Assembly (NCBI GenBank): GCA_900088475.1
Contig: FLMG01003914.1
Location: 57,025-121,024 of the forward strand
Source of the DNA: Hyphochytrium catenoides
Taxonomy: Eukaryota > Sar > Hyphochytriomycetes > Hyphochytriales > Hyphochytriaceae
Reading direction: 5' to 3'
Length of the DNA stretch: 64,000 bases
Shown here: piece by piece, positions 61,672 through 64,000 of the stretch
Numbering within the stretch: position 1 is the stretch's first letter
Layout: every line of letters starts with the position of its first letter
Made by a program: the position numbers and the translations under genes
Notes under the pieces: generated by a model
The model's database searches: none
The model's input: the letters and a program-made list of their open reading frames with translations, nothing else
Told to the model about the DNA's origin: nothing

Positions 61672-63004
61672 TTGCGGCTGGCCTGCCGTCGGACAGTCAC
61701 CTGACCTATCAGATGATTCTGCCACGCGCATCTCTGGTTCGCTGCCTCATGCCCGACTGTGAAAGGGGGTGACCGAAGTTAGCCCAGTATGCGACCGTTA
61801 GCGACTCTCTTATCTCGCGCTATCTAGGACATTGGTGGTTATTACTCTATGTAGATTTAGACGGACTCTAGGTCTCGTCAGTATTGGTCTTTGTTCTAGA
61901 CCTTAGGTACTAAGATCGCCGATTGAAATCAACAGACCTTAATCTGACCGCTGACCTCTGACCAGACTGTGGGCCTACTAGAGTCCTGCAAAGCTTAGCG
62001 AATTTATTTAGTCATCAGAGTAGGACAGCGGTCTAGAAAGTCCATACAGAATCTTTACCTCTTCTCCCGGCCATTGTCGTTCTAAACCCTAAGCTGTGTT
62101 GGACAAGGCAGTTCTGGTGATAGATGCTGGAACCTAAATTCTCACTGGACAGACAAGAGGATCTAGGTTTCAGTTCTAAACTGGTCGGCCGGCCGTTTCA
62201 AGGAGAAGTGCAAAGTGAGCTGCACTGGACCTCAAGATACTGATTGGCCAACCCACTTCTCTCCCCTCTCTCAAGCCTCTGTCTCGCTATGTTCAATTAT
62301 GTATTATAGGCTTTAGCTCATCTCTCTATCTCTCTGTCTCTCACCTGTAGTGAGCCCACACTCCGCCAAGGTTCAACCATCAACCGTCACGATCACTCAC
62401 CTCCTGTTCCTTTCTCACAGTCCGGCTCTCTCTTCACACTCAGCTTGCTTTCTCTCTCTCTCTCCTGTCCTCTCTTCTCTCTCTCTCTCTCTCCCTCTCT
62501 TTCTTTCTCTCTCTTTCTTTCTCTCTCTCTTTTCTCTCTCTCTCTCTCTCCCTACTTTGTGCACTCCTCCTTCCCTCGTCTCTCTTCCTCTCTTCCTCTC
62601 TCTATTCTCTCCCTCCCTTTCCTTCTCCAGGTGTCACATTACTATGAGGCCGTTTGCACGACCGCTGGCTGCTGGCCGTTCTTCTCCTCCAAAGTTCCGG
62701 AGCTCAGAGACTTCCCTCTCTTCTCTGGCTCTTCTGCTCGTAGCCAAGCGCCTGACCTCTTCTCCTTTCTCTTCCCCGTACCTGCGACCATCCTCCTCAT
62801 CACAAATCCTCTTTCTTCCTGCCCCTCATCCACACCACGGACGGGGTAAAACCACGCCAGCAGTCCGTTCTGCTTCCTTTTTATAAAAAACCGAGCCAAG
62901 AGAGTCAACGCACGGCAAAGCAAAGCATCCATCACTGCTGCCTCCCCGTTCATTTCTTTCGCTTTCTATAGTGCAGAGTCCATCTTCAGCGCTGTTATCT
63001 AAAG
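61672..63004. other. Intergenic region with pyrimidine-rich promoter segment
   Basis: Divergent spacer between the secreted His-rich gene (minus) and the secreted Asn/Gln-rich gene (plus). Bases about 62445-62640 are almost pure CT; open frames across it are low complexity. No supported exon. Confidence 0.55.
62881..62890 (+). promoter_or_regulatory. TATA-like element
   Basis: TTATAAAAAA lies about 120 bp upstream of ATG 63005, downstream of the long CT tract; position and sequence fit a TATA box for the secreted-protein gene. Confidence 0.45.
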
Positions 63005-64000
63005 ATGAAGCTCTCTACACTGTTTCTCTCTCTGGCCATGACGGCCCTAGCCCTTCCTTCCTCTCCCTTGGTTCAGGCAGAAGTTCCTCAGGAGCATTCG
63101 CATGACTCCATCACCAATCTCATGCGCCAGACGTTTCTTAAGAACACTGGTGGGCTCCCTGACCCAATCTTCGGTCTTCTCGGCGACGCCAAAGCCAATG
63201 AGAATGCCCCGGATGGAAATGGCGCTTGCTTGCAGCAGAACATTGCGGACCAGGCAGTCACCAACGCTAAGGCCGCTAATGATATGAAGGCTCTTGCTGC
63301 CGCTTTGAAGTACCGCTCGCTAGAGCGCAACACTAATGGCGTTGGCGTGGCTTCTGTGGCTTGTAACAAGCAGCCAGTCAACCAGGAGCTTGCTGGGCTT
63401 TCTCAGCACCAAGATCCTGCTTCTAACAACGCTGCAACCGTCAACAAGAATGTTGAGATCAACCTGGCGAAGGCTCTGGCGGCTTTGGGCGAGAACCCTC
63501 TTGAGGCTCTGGAGACGGCAACATTTGCCCCAGGTAACAAGGGAGACAACACCGGCAAAGGGAATACCTGTGATGATGTGCACAACACAACGGACTTGCA
63601 GCAAGATTGCATCGTCAAGAATAAAGCTCAGGTCCCAGCAGCAACGGCGGAGGAGATCCAGGCCGCAGTGGGTGGCGCTCTGCAGGCTGGGAATGGAGGA
63701 GCAGCAAATCAGCAACAGGATGTCACTGCCGCGCCAGAAGCCAACGATAACAACAACGGAGCTGACCAGCAGCAGCAGAACAATCAGCAGCAGGCCACCA
63801 ATAACAACAACCAGCAAGCTGCTGGTGGGTTAGGATCTTGCAACGCTCAAGAGGCTCAGCTAGTCGTCGGTCTTGGAGTCGACAACGCTGGAGAAAGAGC
63901 TCAAGAGGTGCGCTTTGCACCGGGAGCATTTGGCCAGGCCAACTCTCCCTTTGGAAACCAAGGCTCTGCCTTGAATCCTGCCATCATTGCAAACTTCATC
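63005..64000 (+). CDS. Secreted Asn/Gln-rich protein, 5' part (runs off the window)
   Basis: Open from ATG 63005 to the window end (332 codons, no stop, no intron needed). The leader MKLSTLFLSLAMTALALPSS is a signal peptide, probably cleaved after VQA. Conserved-looking segments are YRSLERNTNGVGVASVACNK, ALETATFAPGNKGDNTGKGN with a following TCDD, and after a Gln/Asn linker (QQQQNNQQQ) the C-terminal CNAQEAQLVVGLGVDNAGER, QEVRFAPG and GSALNPAIIANFI. I associate the motifs NTCDD, LVVG and ALNPAII with a family of fungal secreted or cell-surface proteins of unknown function (from memory, unverified). Codon use is strongly biased toward C- or G-ending codons compared with neighbours, suggesting high expression. 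Confidence 0.75.
   Translation, partial: MKLSTLFLSLAMTALALPSSPLVQAEVPQEHSHDSITNLMRQTFLKNTGGLPDPIFGLLGDAKANENAPDGNGACLQQNIADQAVTNAKAANDMKALAAALKYRSLERNTNGVGVASVACNKQPVNQELAGLSQHQDPASNNAATVNKNVEINLAKALAALGENPLEALETATFAPGNKGDNTGKGNTCDDVHNTTDLQQDCIVKNKAQVPAATAEEIQAAVGGALQAGNGGAANQQQDVTAAPEANDNNNGADQQQQNNQQQATNNNNQQAAGGLGSCNAQEAQLVVGLGVDNAGERAQEVRFAPGAFGQANSPFGNQGSALNPAIIANFI

Noticed and set aside
62350-62886. 178-codon open frame of Ser/Leu repeats
   Set aside because: Translation of a pure CT tract upstream of a TATA-like element; composition is low complexity on all frames.

Overview
The window is intron-dense nuclear DNA from a eukaryote. No bacterial operon, rRNA, convincing tRNA or CRISPR array was seen. 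Genes lie on both strands every 1-3 kb and are split by many short GT-AG introns, mostly about 60-350 nt, with strongly pyrimidine-rich (CT-repeat) tracts before the acceptor. I assembled exon models by hand wherever phase, splice sites and protein similarity agreed; nothing has been checked against transcripts. The lineage cannot be fixed. The last gene looks like a secreted family I associate with fungi, and the canonical centrin plus RAD51D would fit an early-diverging, possibly flagellated fungus, but this is inference.

Layout, 1-18 kb: the 3' part of a C-C-C-H finger array protein (1-1534, across a gap); a stretch of broken open frames (1.7-2.9 kb); the recombination ATPase RAD51D (3197-5416, 10 exons); a 29-exon mitochondrial 2-oxo acid dehydrogenase E1 (6342-14659); and an unrecognised multi-exon gene ending at 17919.

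18-35 kb: a very divergent F1-ATP synthase alpha-like protein on the minus strand (18118-21582); a small unknown gene (21930-22371, minus); a gene-poor 2.7 kb; a polytopic membrane protein with a frame break (25094-27125); the mRNA export factor RAE1 (27852-30647, minus); a repeat-bearing spacer with two direct-repeat pairs and a hairpin; snRNP protein SmG (32507-32832, minus); mitochondrial ribosomal protein bL28m (33718-34450); and a basic, probably nucleolar protein (34781-35597, minus).

36-64 kb: centrin (36532-37524); an 8.5-kb RCC1-HECT ubiquitin ligase (39665-48164); a PX-domain protein (48888-49811, minus); a gene-poor stretch with a CT microsatellite and gap; a divergent pair of small genes (52838-53209 minus, 53339-55374 plus); an unknown 243-residue protein (56720-58183, minus); uncertain minus-strand exons (58.9-60.3 kb); a small secreted His-rich protein (60798-61671, minus); and the 5' part of a secreted Asn/Gln-rich protein (63005 to the window end).

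The genes serve unrelated housekeeping roles (DNA repair, TCA or lysine catabolism, mitochondrial translation and possibly ATP synthase, splicing, mRNA export, centriole, ubiquitin) and form no evident pathway cluster. The strongest unusual signals are the divergent ATP synthase alpha-like gene, the frame-broken membrane protein, the N-myristoylation-type start of the HECT ligase, and several complete but unrecognised small genes.
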